Notes under the pieces: model-generated
Seen by the model: the letters and a program-made list of their open reading frames with translations, nothing else
Database searches by the model: none
Told to the model about the DNA's origin: nothing
Program-made: the position numbers and the translations under genes
In this document: positions 23,139 through 33,976 of the stretch, piece by piece
How the letters are laid out: each line of letters begins with the position of its first letter
Position numbering within the stretch: the first letter of the stretch is position 1
From: Ciona intestinalis
Lineage: Eukaryota; Chordata; Ascidiacea; Phlebobranchia; Cionidae
DNA length: 64,000 nucleotides
NCBI RefSeq assembly: GCF_000224145.3
Contig: NC_020177.2
Span: 1,893,347-1,957,346, forward strand
Direction: 5' to 3'

Positions 23139-24590
23139 ATGAGACTGCAGCATATAGCAAGTATTCTGAACGGTTGCTTAGAATGTATTTTATTTGGCGG
23201 CGTCATTTTCGGTTGGCCTTCTCTGGAATATATTTTAAAACATGAAGGATATTTCACCTGCTTATGTGAAAAGAACTCCACTCTGTCGGAAGCAACAACC
23301 GAACAATGTGACGAAAGTTACAAAATGTTTAATTTGGTTTTTACGATAGCGCTTGCCCTATCTCAAACCATTTTACCTTTCGGCGGATACGTGTTTGATC
23401 GATTTGGTACGTGGACACATCGCGGGGTTGCTGTCCTCTTACTTACAGCGGCCGCTACCTGCCTTGCTTTGTCGACCGTGGATACATCTATCTTACTCTT
23501 CCCATCAATGCTTGTATTCGCCATCAGTGGATTCAGCGTTTTAATGTCCAATATTCAGCTCGGAAACTTAGCAGGCAAAGCGCGGGCATCAATCATCACA
23601 TTACTGAACGGTTCTTTTGATTCTGGGACATTTGTGTTTCTTATGTTTAAGATAGCTCATGATTTAGGTCTAGATTGGAAACTAATGGCAAAGGCATATG
23701 CGGTGTTTACTATCCTCCCGTGGATTTCAACCTTTATTCTAATGCCAAGGAAACGGTTTGCAAGCCCATCAAATACCAACGATTCTGACATTCCCGCATA
23801 CGGCGTTTTTGAAATCAAGACTTTCCTCAAAGAAATATTTCAATCAAAACCAAGAGTTGCGAATCAAGCCGAAGACGGTAATGAAGAAACTAACAAATTC
23901 GAACAAAAACTGGCGACGAAAATCGATCAAGTTTCAGAAGAGGCTGTTCGGGACACATCGGAAATAAGTTTAAAACAATGTTTAAAGTCGCCCATGTTTT
24001 GGTCAGGGCAATTCTACTTTTGCCTTCTTAACCTACGAATTATATTTTTCCTCGGGAGTTTTTCAACTTGGCTTGCAAGTTTTCAAAGCGATGCAAACGT
24101 CAGTAGACTGACTGACATATTCAGCATTCTTCTTGTACTTGCAATATTCGTTTCCCCTGCGAACGGCTTAATCACGGATGGTACAGTTTACTTTTCTGAA
24201 AAACGAGGCTGCAGTAAACTCAAATCAACTTGGAACGGTTTATTCGCTTCAACTTTCGCCACAAGCTTGCTGGCTGTTTTATTTTCAATCACAGTTGCCT
24301 TTAAACAGACGTATGCATCATTTGTTCTTTTGGTCATCACGCGATCGTTCGTTTATGCAAGTAATACAGCGTTCGTGTCAATTGCTTTTCCATCCGGACA
24401 TTTTGGCAAGCTATATGGCATCAACAACTTAATCGCTGGGATATCCGGTTTTCTGCAATATGGACTTTTTTCTATCGGTATCGCAGTAGACCGAAATTTC
24501 AGAATTACTAATTTTGTCATGATCCTCATGTCCGCTTGTACTTTTGTACATTCTGTTATGGTGTACAGAAAGTCTCGTAAAACTCCATAA
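23139..24590 (+). CDS. SLC43-family membrane transporter (SLC43A3-like), intronless, 483 aa
   Basis: A major-facilitator protein with about twelve hydrophobic helices and a central hydrophilic loop (about residues 205-280). The family includes SLC43A1/A2 (large neutral amino acids) and SLC43A3 (purine nucleobases) at the plasma membrane. Seen: the N-terminus LECILFGGVIFGWPSLEYILK with the extracellular CxC and Cys near residues 41-59, the loop motif GGYVFDRFGTW after helix 2, and NIQLGNLAGKARASIITLLNGSFDSGTFVF, which closely follows SLC43A3. Closest by eye is SLC43A3, but substrate cannot be assigned. The whole reading frame is one exon with a TATA box 141 bp upstream and AATAAA at 24766, unlike its intron-rich neighbours, so a retrocopy origin is possible. 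No poly-A tail or target duplication was seen. Confidence 0.9.
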   Translation: MRLQHIASILNGCLECILFGGVIFGWPSLEYILKHEGYFTCLCEKNSTLSEATTEQCDESYKMFNLVFTIALALSQTILPFGGYVFDRFGTWTHRGVAVLLLTAAATCLALSTVDTSILLFPSMLVFAISGFSVLMSNIQLGNLAGKARASIITLLNGSFDSGTFVFLMFKIAHDLGLDWKLMAKAYAVFTILPWISTFILMPRKRFASPSNTNDSDIPAYGVFEIKTFLKEIFQSKPRVANQAEDGNEETNKFEQKLATKIDQVSEEAVRDTSEISLKQCLKSPMFWSGQFYFCLLNLRIIFFLGSFSTWLASFQSDANVSRLTDIFSILLVLAIFVSPANGLITDGTVYFSEKRGCSKLKSTWNGLFASTFATSLLAVLFSITVAFKQTYASFVLLVITRSFVYASNTAFVSIAFPSGHFGKLYGINNLIAGISGFLQYGLFSIGIAVDRNFRITNFVMILMSACTFVHSVMVYRKSRKTP

Positions 24591-24765
24591 CAACACATGT
24601 GCTGCCAAATACCATCGAATGAAATGTACTTTGCACCTAAGGCAGAGTTACTGAGATGAGTTGTGTTTTATGTTTTACTGTTTTACTGTTTTTAAAATCC
24701 TTGTTTATTTTATCGATTTTTGTGATACATTTTGATGTTTTTATGACAAGTCAACCGACTGTATG

Positions 24766-24771
24766 AATAAA
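24766..24771 (+). terminator. Polyadenylation signal of the SLC43-like gene
   Basis: AATAAA 176 nt after the stop codon, in 'gtatgaataaaaataaaaaa'. Confidence 0.6.
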
Positions 24772-26007
24772 AATAAAAAAGAACCATTAAAATTTACTTT
24801 TATCGTTAAGGCACATATACTGGTTTAAAAAGACAACGGGCGTTTTGTGCCGTCGCAGAACTTTAGATCTTTAGCACTACAAGCGGATGCTTTTTTAATC
24901 CATCATTATACGTGGGTGGCGCACGAGAGGCAAATCTTTGTCTTGCAAATTCAGGTCGGGCAGTATATGGCAAAATATATGACTATGTCAAATGACATAT
25001 TAAGGGCGGGTATACGTAATACAATTGCGGTTTGGTGTCTTTTTTATGCCAAAACAAATAGCGTGCCCCTGTTTCTGGTATCTCTGCACCGCAATGACGT
25101 TATAGACCCTTGTTGTCAATTGAATAATCTGGATTAGGCCACCGAAAGCGGATTAACGGTTGCCAAATATTTGTAAATGTAATGTTTGTCAACAAAGGTG
25201 TTGTGCAGTGTTTGCATTGTGAAGCAGACAGCCAGAGGCATACACTTACTTGCCAAAGAACGAAGCAGATTTTATTGATTTTGTTTTACTATTCCGTTAA
25301 AAGTGAATGAAGGGTACATGTACTGTTCTGCCGTTTTGTCTTCTTGTTTTCCATAGCACAGTCAAATTAAATCTATTGTAAACAATATGCCAATAGGAGT
25401 GTCATATATTAAATTTGCTGCATGTATTTATAAGTGCTGGGAGATGCGAACATATAATTTTAGTTGACGCAATCAATATGCCTAAAACGCAGACATCCGC
25501 ATTCATAAAAAATAATTATATTTAGTGCGATATACTGTCAGATGCACTATACTGCTCCTATAAAAGTGTTAACTATAGTATGGATTCTCGTAATGAACCA
25601 AATCCTCTTACTTACACAAAGGTATACCACTCATATATATGTAAGCCGTGACGTTAAATGAGATAAGAACCGGAAAATCGTGACCTTGATAAACTACCGC
25701 CAACTATTGTGATACAAGTAAATGGTGTCAAAATTTACCGGCTCATAACACGACTTACACGAGTTTCGTCTCACCGCATTTCGATTAAAATCAAGACAAT
25801 TGACTAAGTCATGGCCTTATCAGTATACGTTGTATTATAAGGTCATATTGGGAGTATTACGTATACACACATGGCACACTAAGAACGTAAACATGACCCA
25901 AATCCGTAGAAAAAAAAATCCTAATTGCTAACTTCTTTAGCTTTTGTGATATACTCAAAACAAATATTAAAGTTAGAATTGAAATTATCCAACGCGGTTA
26001 AATATTG

Positions 26008-26195
26008 TATAGGATAGGGAAGACGGAACACGTTTAGCACATAATATCCAAATATCATATAATTGTGTGTAATAAAGAACTAACAGCGGTTCGTCAGAGT
26101 GGTAAGAATACAGTTTATAATTCGTTCTTTGTTTACTACCAAGTGGGACAAGAAAATAGAATGTTAAGGTGTTCCATCTTCCCCCACCATACTAT
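26008..26195 (-). mobile_element. TA-flanked MITE ('gatgggacac' family)
   Basis: A diverged copy: left end 'aggatagggaagacggaaca', right end 'catcttcccccaccatacta', core 'ttctttgtttactaccaag'. Confidence 0.8.
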
Positions 26196-26843
26196 CATAA
26201 AAATAAATACGTAAACGATGTTACAAGTTCGAAAAACAGCGAGCCTTGCAGGAAACTGACAAGTCAATGACATCGAAAATTTAAAGCCGACATTTCATGT
26301 TCAAAACTCGAAGTCGAAATGCCTTAACTAAATTCCAAACAACATTTTCTCATGGCATTTCCGGCAGAATTGCACTTGTTAACTTATCTAGTCAGTTTTA
26401 AGTTTAAATTTCTAATTTTCAACTTGTCAATTTTAGTTTGAGTTTTTAATTTCCGGAATTTTAAATCTGAATGCCAAATATGTTTATATTTGCAACATAC
26501 GCGTGTGGAGAATCTTCAAATTCAAACAGGTTCACTTTAAATTCCTATAGGAACGCCCCTCTAAAAAATTCAAAACCCGAACTCCGCAAAAACCACCCCA
26601 CGCAATTAAAATTTGTCGGAAAACAAAACGAAAAATCGTCCACATTGTATCGTAGGTTTTCAGGAAATAAACAACGTGTTTTGACTGCAAACGTCGGTAT
26701 ACACGGCGTGGTAATTATCGCGTTTTGGTAAACGCAGCGATATGGGTGTGATCACTAACGCCCAGACACCAACGAACAAATGTTGTTGTATGTAATGATG
26801 TTCTGTGAAATATGAAAAACAACGAACAGTATAATGTAACAAA

Positions 26844-27040
26844 ACAGGGTAGTGGAAGTTGGGACACTTTTCATTCTATTTGCTCGACCCATTTGGTGGT
26901 AAACAAAGAACATGCAATACATTATAAAACCGTATTCTCTGCACGACTGCCCTAGACCGTTGTTGTTAATTTTTTAAAACCAGTCAGGATATTTCGGTAA
27001 TATGTGATAAAAGTGTCCCATCTTACCCCACGGTACTATA
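26844..27040 (+). mobile_element. TA-flanked MITE ('gatgggacac' family)
   Basis: Left 'cagggtagtggaagttggga', core 'cccatttggtggtaaacaaa', right 'gtcccatcttaccccac'. Confidence 0.8.
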
Positions 27041-27516
27041 TGTAATCAAATTACATAGCCGAAAAAAAAATTCATATTTAATCTAAGCACATGTATATGA
27101 ATACTGCTTTGTATTTTACGCATGCCTATCTACACCTAAACCAATCTAAACATTCCTTAGTATTAATCAGCCGATTTTTTCAAGCAAACTTTTTTTAAAC
27201 GTAAGAAAACATCTTTGTTTAAACCTGCTTACAAATTTGATCTTATTTTTATACCTTTACAAAGCTATGCTTTGACCAAGAACTTTTAAAGCTGTCTTAT
27301 AATAAAGACCGCAATTTAAATTACGTATAAACAATGACGTAATTTGGTGCTACCAACCGCCGAAAAAAACGGGTTTTATGAATTCGCTTTTTTGTTCAGG
27401 CTGATTGCAGATGCTTTTTTTAATTTTCTTCAACGATTTATAAACCAAGTTCGGATAAATTCGATCACATCTTCCAAATTTGGTGCGGCAAGTTTTTAGG
27501 TTTTACAGTTTTTAAA

Positions 27517-28956
27517 ATGAAAGACAAAATTTTCTGTGCTTTTGCGTTCGCTTACAGTTTAATATTAAGCAAGATTGCCAGTTGTGTATATGTTCCAACC
27601 CTTGACAGTTTACCACTTCCTTCAAGTCGTCGAATAGGCTCCTCACGTCATATGCTGATAGCAAGCATAACTAAAGGAGCCGTATCTTTACAAGTTGGAC
27701 GTAAGATACTAATTTTAATTCACAAAATTTACTAGATATTGTATGCCAATTGGCGGACGTAGTAATGCATTTCTAAATAACTTCAACTAATTCTGACTGC
27801 ATGCTAGCAGACGTATAGTTTAATAAAATCCTCAAGCAAAAAAGACGTTTCTATAGATATATATAGAAGTATCATATAAAAAAACTAAAGGGTAATTTAA
27901 GTACGTACTGTACATTACCAGTAATTTAAAAGTTTTATTATTTTTGTTTCCAGCGGAATCATTTCATCAACTGTCCGACAACTCCACGGTTTGCCAGTAT
28001 AAGAGGAATTACTACGCACATGGGATGCGTTGGATTGACAACAGAAGTTGCAGACTTTGCGTTTGCTTTGCTCCACAATTTATTGCTTGTGCTAAAATGT
28101 AAGATACTTTTTATGAAAAGAATAGCATTTAAAATGTTAAGTAAAAAATGTATTACAGCATATATACGTTCAGTATCTGTTTTGTAGGGTAGTGGTTTGT
28201 AATAGGTTCGGATAAAACACCCGGGGTTTCCAATTTCGGGGTGCTGGCCAAATAGATCTATAGCTATCACTGTGTAATAAGCTAAGGTGATGGACGAACA
28301 ACAATTACCTTTGGGGTGTAATAGTAATACACGATTATCGGTTACGCTGCTGCGTATGAAATTATACAGCAGGGTGGGAAAACATGGAAAAATGTTCATT
28401 CTGTTTTTTCTCCCACTTGGTAGTAATCAAAGGACATTTAAATACGTATAAAACCGTATTCTCATGACTCCTATAGATCGTTGTTGATTGTTTATAACAC
28501 AATCAGGATATTTGGATATTTTGTGCTAAAGGTGACCATTCTTACTTCACAGTACTATATATAAAGAATTATATATTCGGGCACTTAGTTCATGCCATGT
28601 TATTTAGAACACTGGAGCCCACACATATTCCAGAGAATTGTGTCACTGATCCGACTGGGAGCAGAAGCCGAGCACCTCTCCTGGGTTCATGCATTGTACC
28701 CTTGATTGAAAGAAGCTCTTCTCTGAGACGTCCTATTCCGTGCAGAGATTGGGAATTTCAGCGATCTCTTGCGGGAAAGCAATGGTCTCCTTCCCGCGAC
28801 GATCCAGAAAATTTCGCGATCGCTTCAAGCGCTAAACGTAGCAATGCAAAACGGAGGGCAAGAAAAATCACTGTGAAAGAAATGGCCAACTGGCTCTTGC
28901 TAGTTGCGAACCAAACTCGGTTTGGCGGGCCAACGATTCATTTTATTCAGGAATGA
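27517..28956 (+). CDS. Secreted microseminoprotein (PSP94/MSMP)-like protein, 3 exons, 225 aa
   Basis: Model: 27517-27700, 27954-28098, 28608-28956; 678 nt, phases 1 and 2, consensus donors. The N-terminus is a signal peptide (FCAFAFAYSLILSKIAS). The Cys pattern from residue 75 follows beta-microseminoprotein: Cys75, then WIDNRSCRLCVC (94, 97, 99), Cys107, PTHIPENC (121), GSC (138), PIPC (155) and W158, with the family's 'P..(Y/I)P..C' and 'C...W' spacing. Vertebrate members are small secreted proteins; MSMP is a chemokine-like ligand. Odd: the double Cys of vertebrates is a single Cys here, and the first Cys is absent too. The chain continues about 65 residues past the domain with a basic stretch (AKRSNAKRRARK). 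A von Willebrand C domain is the main alternative. Intron 2 contains a MITE. AATAAA follows at 28967. Confidence 0.72.
28366..28560 (+). mobile_element. TA-flanked MITE ('gatgggacac' family) in an intron
   Basis: Left 'agcagggtgggaaaacatgg', core 'ggtagtaatcaaaggacatt', right 'cttacttcacagtactatat'. It ends 47 bp before the exon 3 acceptor of the microseminoprotein-like gene. Confidence 0.85.
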
Positions 28957-28966
28957 TTTACTTTTT

Positions 28967-28972
28967 AATAAA
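28967..28972 (+). terminator. Polyadenylation signal of the microseminoprotein-like gene
   Basis: AATAAA 11 nt after the stop codon, which would give a very short 3' UTR. Confidence 0.55.
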
Positions 28973-30122
28973 ATGTTACGAAATTCAAAACATGTGTTTT
29001 GAACACTTTTTTTCTGTGTAATATGTGTGTTTAATTGTATGTTCAACTATACACGAAGAGCTCTTTTTATATTTAATTTGTTTATAAAAGAACCATTTGA
29101 GTTTGGTCCTATACATTCAACCCTGTACCTTCTATATTCCTGTGGAAACGAGTATTTTTGTAATAAAAGGTCGAAAACAAAGATTAACAGTTGTGCGTTT
29201 TGTTGGGGCCGGTAGAAGTTATTTTTTTGGCAGCTGGAATAAAGGATTGCGGTTTTGCAGTATATAATCGTCATGGGGCATATAGCCGTTTTAAAAGGTG
29301 TAGACTATGCGTTATATACCAAATATTAGGAAAATTGTGTGTAGATGCAATTTATACATTCACCGGTCAGTTATAAAAACAATTTACAAATTCCATATTA
29401 ACCGAAAAGCACTATATTTTGGAAAGAATTATTATACGTGTTTGATTAACTTTTAAATAAAGACTATTTATTTCAGATGCATTAAAAGCTTATATATGGA
29501 TTTCAATACTTCATGTTGTGATGCAAAGTGAACTGTGTTATATTATGTCATCCATTCGAAAAGTTGCAAAACAAAAATCGAAAAGTTGCAAAACAAACGC
29601 ATGCCCTCTTTAGCGCTACTGATGGCGAATCCGTAATGAACACTGCTCTTTCTGTGTGCTGAACGAGAATAGATATGATATCACAATAAGATATATGCGG
29701 TAATAATTGTGTTTGTTGTTGCTAATAACATTACGTCGAATTGGCTGCCGTCGCCAAAAACGCACACGCCTCGTGCGTCGCTCATTATAATAGGCTTTTG
29801 TTTGGTCACAAACGATAATAGGGCTGACGTCACGGCCATAATGGGCCAACCGAGTCTGTTAATTGGGCAAATATATTTGGTCTGTTAATCTTTGAGGCGT
29901 CAACTAATTAAACATCAATATACATTCGTTTCCAAGAAATTCTGAGAATTTGTTTGTACAATTAACGTTAAATAAAAAGTCACAATGCGACAGTCGATTT
30001 CATCCTTTTTCATCCGATTTCGAACCTATACCCCATTAACTATAACTTGATTTACGCACATAACTATTACTACCCAGATAAAAAAATGTTAAACCGTTTT
30101 TTGTCTTTGGTATTAAATATAT

Positions 30123-30319
30123 AATACTGTGAGGTAAGATGAGATACCTTTAGCACATAAATCCAAATATCTTGATCGTGTTTTAAACAATTATAACAAC
30201 GGTCTATGGGAGTCGTGAAGATATAGTTTTAAATTTCCCTAAATGTTCTTTATTTAATACCGAATTTATTTAATACGAAACAAGAAAATAGAGTCCAATC
30301 TTCTCCCACCCCACTGTGT
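30123..30319 (-). mobile_element. TA-flanked MITE ('gatgggacac' family)
   Basis: Left 'actgtgaggtaagatgagat', core 'acaacggtctatgggagtcg', right 'cttctcccaccccactgtg'. A second broken end ('gtgccccagctcccccaacc') follows at 30322. Confidence 0.8.
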
Positions 30320-30557
30320 AAGGTGCCCCAGCTCCCCCAACCTACGCAACTTTAACAACTAGTATCAATAATTACCGTTAAAAACATTTCTGTCCACCCA
30401 ACATGCTGTAACAACAACATAGCGGCGATGGGGAGCTATAAGGTACACTATAGCTACGAAGCATTTAATTTATATATAGCTGGATCAATTCTGTCCATAC
30501 AGAGGTATGCTTGCGTTTTGCTAATTTGAAATAATATATCATACCAACTTAATATAC

Positions 30558-30750
30558 AATAGGGTGGGAAAAGATGGGACTTACTGTATTTTCTCGTCCT
30601 ATTTGGTAGTCAACTAAGAACATTCAAAGAATTCTAAACCTTATTCTAGCGACTCCCAAAAATAGACCATTGTTAACTGTTTAAAACACGATAAAGGGCG
30701 TATTTGGATATTATGTGTTAAAGGTGTTCTGTCTTATCCATCAGTACTAT
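30558..30750 (+). mobile_element. TA-flanked MITE ('gatgggacac' family)
   Basis: Left 'aatagggtgggaaaagatgg', core 'gaccattgttaactgtttaa', right 'tcttatccatcagtactat'. Confidence 0.85.
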
Positions 30751-30936
30751 GTGTTTGCGAATTTGCAACGAGTCTTAAGTTGTATATACCCTGTGCTATA
30801 GCCAATGAAAGCTGCGCCATTTTTAATAACTCTTTAGTTTTTGGTATTTATTAACTTAATATAAAGTTGGGGTAAAATAGTCTTTGTTGTTATTCTGCTA
30901 ACTGTTTAATTTAATAGTAAAAAATGTTTTACATCA

Positions 30937-31074
30937 TTAAATACCGTCATCGCCACGAGCTTTTGCGGCTTTGATTATACAGATAAAACGATTTGGTTTT
31001 GTAGATTTTAAAAGTTCAAACACCTCACCTTGTTTCGTATAACGATGCAGACGGCTGTGCAAGTAATCGCTCAT
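30937..31074 (-). CDS. Possible small protein or terminal exon, 45 aa
   Basis: An ATG frame on the minus strand, MSDYLHSRLHRYTKQG then FELLKSTKPNRF, rich in Arg/Lys/His with a balanced codon mix unlike the AT-rich surroundings. It is preceded at 31085 by a good 3' splice site (ttttacttag), so it may be the last exon of something upstream or a decayed gene piece. No family is recognised and no other exon was found. Confidence 0.22.
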   Translation of the reverse strand: MSDYLHSRLHRYTKQGEVFELLKSTKPNRFICIIKAAKARGDDGI

Positions 31075-31274
31075 GAGCGCCACCTAAGTAAAATAATTTA
31101 GTTTAGATATTTTTATGTGCACATTATTAAAAATACATAACATTTGAGTGTAACTTGTAAAAAGCCTGTTTAGGCTATTAAAAGCACTATCAGTAGTTTA
31201 TTGAGTAAAAATGTTAAAATGTAAATATGTCCACAACTTGTTTGTAGAATTGCTAACATTTAAACTATTATAAA

Positions 31275-31500
31275 ATCATTTAGATACCCCGTCCTGTCTC
31301 CCCCCTTTGGAGTAGTGTAGTTTTTATTGCCAAACTTTGGAGGGTTTGTTTGTAGCTTATACAAGGTTTGTGTAGTTGTCAGTTAATATAAGTATATTAT
31401 AGTACTAAATTGTGGTATCACCCCAAAAAGGTATATATTTTGAGTTTGGAAATATTTCGCAATATGGGCTTAAGGGTCCTGTCTGTCCCCACTCTACCAT
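31275..31500 (+). mobile_element. Fragment of the 1.3-kb 'gatgggac' element
   Basis: 'ttgccaaactttggagggtt', 'tggtatcaccccaaaaa' and 'ggaaatatttcgcaatatgg' are in the order of the right half of 42879-44210, ending 'gtccccactctaccatat'. Confidence 0.65.
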
Positions 31501-31635
31501 ATATTAGTGAACAATGACTTGGAGTATATTAGTTTAACAAATGTCTTGCGGGGGCATATTGTCACACAACAGAGGCAGCATCGGGTGGCGTCTACTAATT
31601 TATTACCGCTCGGGAACCAAGATTTCTAACACGGG

Positions 31636-31925
31636 TCCGGCTCATTGCTGGTTAGCACGGCTGACTCTCTCTAACCCAAAGTAATGGGTTCAGGGGTTGC
31701 GCTGCTACCTTGTGGACATGTGTTCCTTTGGCAAGACATTTACTGCAATTGTTTTAACCCACTGGTCACTAATGGGTTGTCTAAATTGTCAGTCATACAG
31801 AAACACAATCATTCACAAAGTTATGTACTTACTAACTAACTTGTGGGCTAGTACGAGCTAGGTGTATGAAACAGAACATATACGTATTATACCGACCGTC
31901 GTTTTTCGGCCATGCGGGAATAAAG
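31636..31925 (+). repeat. tRNA-derived SINE, near full length but diverged
   Basis: Head 'ttgctggttagcacggctga', B-box-like 'atgggttcaggggttg', 'ggcaagacatttactgcaat', then tail 'ctagtacgagctaggtgtat' and 'gaccgtcgtttttcggcca'. Confidence 0.75.
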
Positions 31926-33893
31926 CAAGGTAAAACCAGTCATTGCATATGTTTTTACGTTTCAAATTCATATTTGCTTATACCAGCTTTTATAAGATGT
32001 AACTTTAAAATTAACGAATGCCTTTGGCAAACCCAAACTTATTTAGCTAAGAACAAGGCTTGGTGCATCGTAAGCGGGTCTAAAATTAGAACTTTAAGTA
32101 GTTTCTAGTGGATCGTAGTTTTACAACAAAGAGCATATGGGTTATTAATATTTCATGATATTAACGGAAGTCTGGAAAGACGGGTTGGGTGTCGCAGTTT
32201 ATTTAATAATTTAACACTGCATGTCTGGGTAGCTGGGGCGCGCAAACGTAAATGCGTGCTGAAATATAAATTATCCGGTCTGGCTTCTGTAGACATGAGA
32301 TTGTATATTGTCTTGTAAAGGCACACCGGACCTGAAGAAATTTTTGTTTAAAATTCCAAACCAGCATAATGAAGGGTTATCATATACATGTTCTTTTTCA
32401 AGCTTCGTTTATCTTTCCTTTGTTATAACAATGCTCCTTACAATTTACGTGCGTGAGTAGATTTATCAGTCGTATGTGGGTAATTTGGTGGTTGAACTAT
32501 ATGTAGATTCCTATTAGCCGTAATCGGGAGTTACATTTTACCAGTTCCGAAAAAACTTCTGATAAGAACGCCACAAGCAAGCGGTTGAACTGCCAATTCA
32601 TGTACAAAATGTGGGAAATGGTTTCCAAGGCAGACATGTCACATACAGATTTGCCGTTTGGTATAATTTAATTTGGCACCTGTTCGAAAAACACTGCCTG
32701 GGAAATCAAATTATATATTTATGGTCTGTGAAATTCTATAGACTGGCAAAATTGACGTGTTTTGTCAAAACTCGTTTACATAATATTTAATGTTTACAGA
32801 GTAAGTTATCAGTGTTCAGGTTCTAATTGTGGATACTTTATTACTACAACTACCACAGCCGAGACTGTAAAAATGTTGGAATTCACTTTGTAGTCTCTTA
32901 AGCTTATAGATATATCCATTAATCGCAAGAGCCATTGATATAGTTTGTGGATGCCCGAGTACCTTTGTAGTACAGCTTGCGATGGGCGTGGCCGGTGGTT
33001 TCCCTCTGAGACGCATAAAGAGAGAGAGAAAGCGGAGGTGATACTTTTAGTTGGCAAGCATCGTACGATAGTCGTACGAAGAAATTTCTCCGCCGATCAC
33101 TTTTCCACTGGTTATAAGAATTTTGGGAAAAGGAAGGCAGTGGGAAAAGTTAGAGAGGCGAAAATTGAAGGATTTGCCATATATACCACCGAGATGCGTT
33201 GTAAAATTCAACCGTGTCTCTGAGCTCTATTAGTTTGTATCCTCGGAATGTGGTTATTATTGTTAATGTAATTTAAACGTTGGTTGGTCATATTATCGTA
33301 TTAGTATATACTGTGTGGTGGAAAGTGGTCACTTTTTATAACCTCTACGAGTCTGATGACCTGTAGTAACCCCTATGGACATGACGTAAGAATGCAACGT
33401 AGTAACCTCAGTCAGCTGAGGGTCCCTCGCCCCAATTACGATTTCGTTTTCTTTCATTTAAAGTGCTTCCGGATATATTTCTTATTTGATCCTCGCATTG
33501 TAATAACGAGAACAATAAAAGTAATCTGGCAGCACTTGCTTCTCGCACTCGGACGCTTTCGTCTCGAGGAACAAAAGCACTTGTGATTATGGCTTTGCTT
33601 TGGCCGATTACCCATGAAAAGGAATGCTATTTACGTTGGCTTGCGCGATGTTCTGGACCGTAGTACACTGTACTCTTTCACTACGCGGAATGTTTACATT
33701 GGGTCGCGTACACTGACTGAAAGTCGCCACGAGACAAACAGGACAGGGTCGGTTTTTAATCTGAATTTAAGTGGATTCTTAATTAATGCTGATTTCATGC
33801 TTCAGAATTGAGGTTTTCGTAGTTTAGTAACAGTGTGGATAGTTTTCCACTTCTATTTTAGGACATTGTAATATATATAACCAACGTTATAGG

Positions 33894-33935
33894 TTAACTA
33901 CCCACAGAAATTAGTTAACTACCCACAGAAATTAA
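33894..33935. repeat. Two-copy 21-bp tandem repeat in the LRR gene promoter
   Basis: 'ttaactacccacagaaatta' plus one base, repeated exactly twice, ending 42 bp before the start codon and directly upstream of TATA-like sequences. Confidence 0.85.
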
Positions 33936-33947
33936 GTGAAGCAGACC

Positions 33948-33954
33948 TATATAG
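33948..33954 (+). promoter_or_regulatory. TATA-like element before the LRR gene
   Basis: 'tatatag' at 33948, with another 'tatataac' at 33958. Only 20-30 bp from the ATG, so either the leader is very short or the true promoter lies further upstream. Confidence 0.25.
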
Positions 33955-33976
33955 CTGTATATAACGTGACTGGAGA

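Larger units (their letters stand above)
24591..27516. other. Intergenic between SLC43-like and microseminoprotein-like genes
   Basis: 3' UTR of the transporter, two MITE copies (26008-26195, 26844-27040), and otherwise AT-rich sequence without recognised genes. Frames at 24847-25137 and 26471-26731 show no domain, signal peptide or splice context. Confidence 0.6.
28957..33976. other. 5-kb intergenic region with repeats, no confident gene
   Basis: Contains MITEs (30123-30319, 30558-30750), a fragment of the 1.3-kb element (31275-31500), a SINE (31636-31925) and one small minus-strand frame (30937-31074). A canonical 'tgacgtca' sits at 29824-29831. Overlapping frames at 32809-33223 and 33356-33811 were examined and show no recognisable domain. 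The promoter of the LRR gene occupies the right end. Confidence 0.5.

Noticed and set aside
24847-25137. 96-codon plus-strand frame downstream of the transporter
   Set aside because: Starts at GTG; no hydrophobic pattern, motif or splice context.
28101-28215. Alternative short ending of the microseminoprotein-like protein through an acceptor at 28160
   Set aside because: It would replace the Cys-containing second half of the domain by about 20 hydrophobic residues; the exon at 28608 restores the family pattern in frame.
29824-29831. Perfect 'tgacgtca' CRE-type octamer
   Set aside because: Single site far from any start codon; an octamer is expected by chance at this scale.
32809-33223. Overlapping frames on both strands near 33 kb
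   Set aside because: No domain, no signal peptide, no splice partners; neither strand is favoured.
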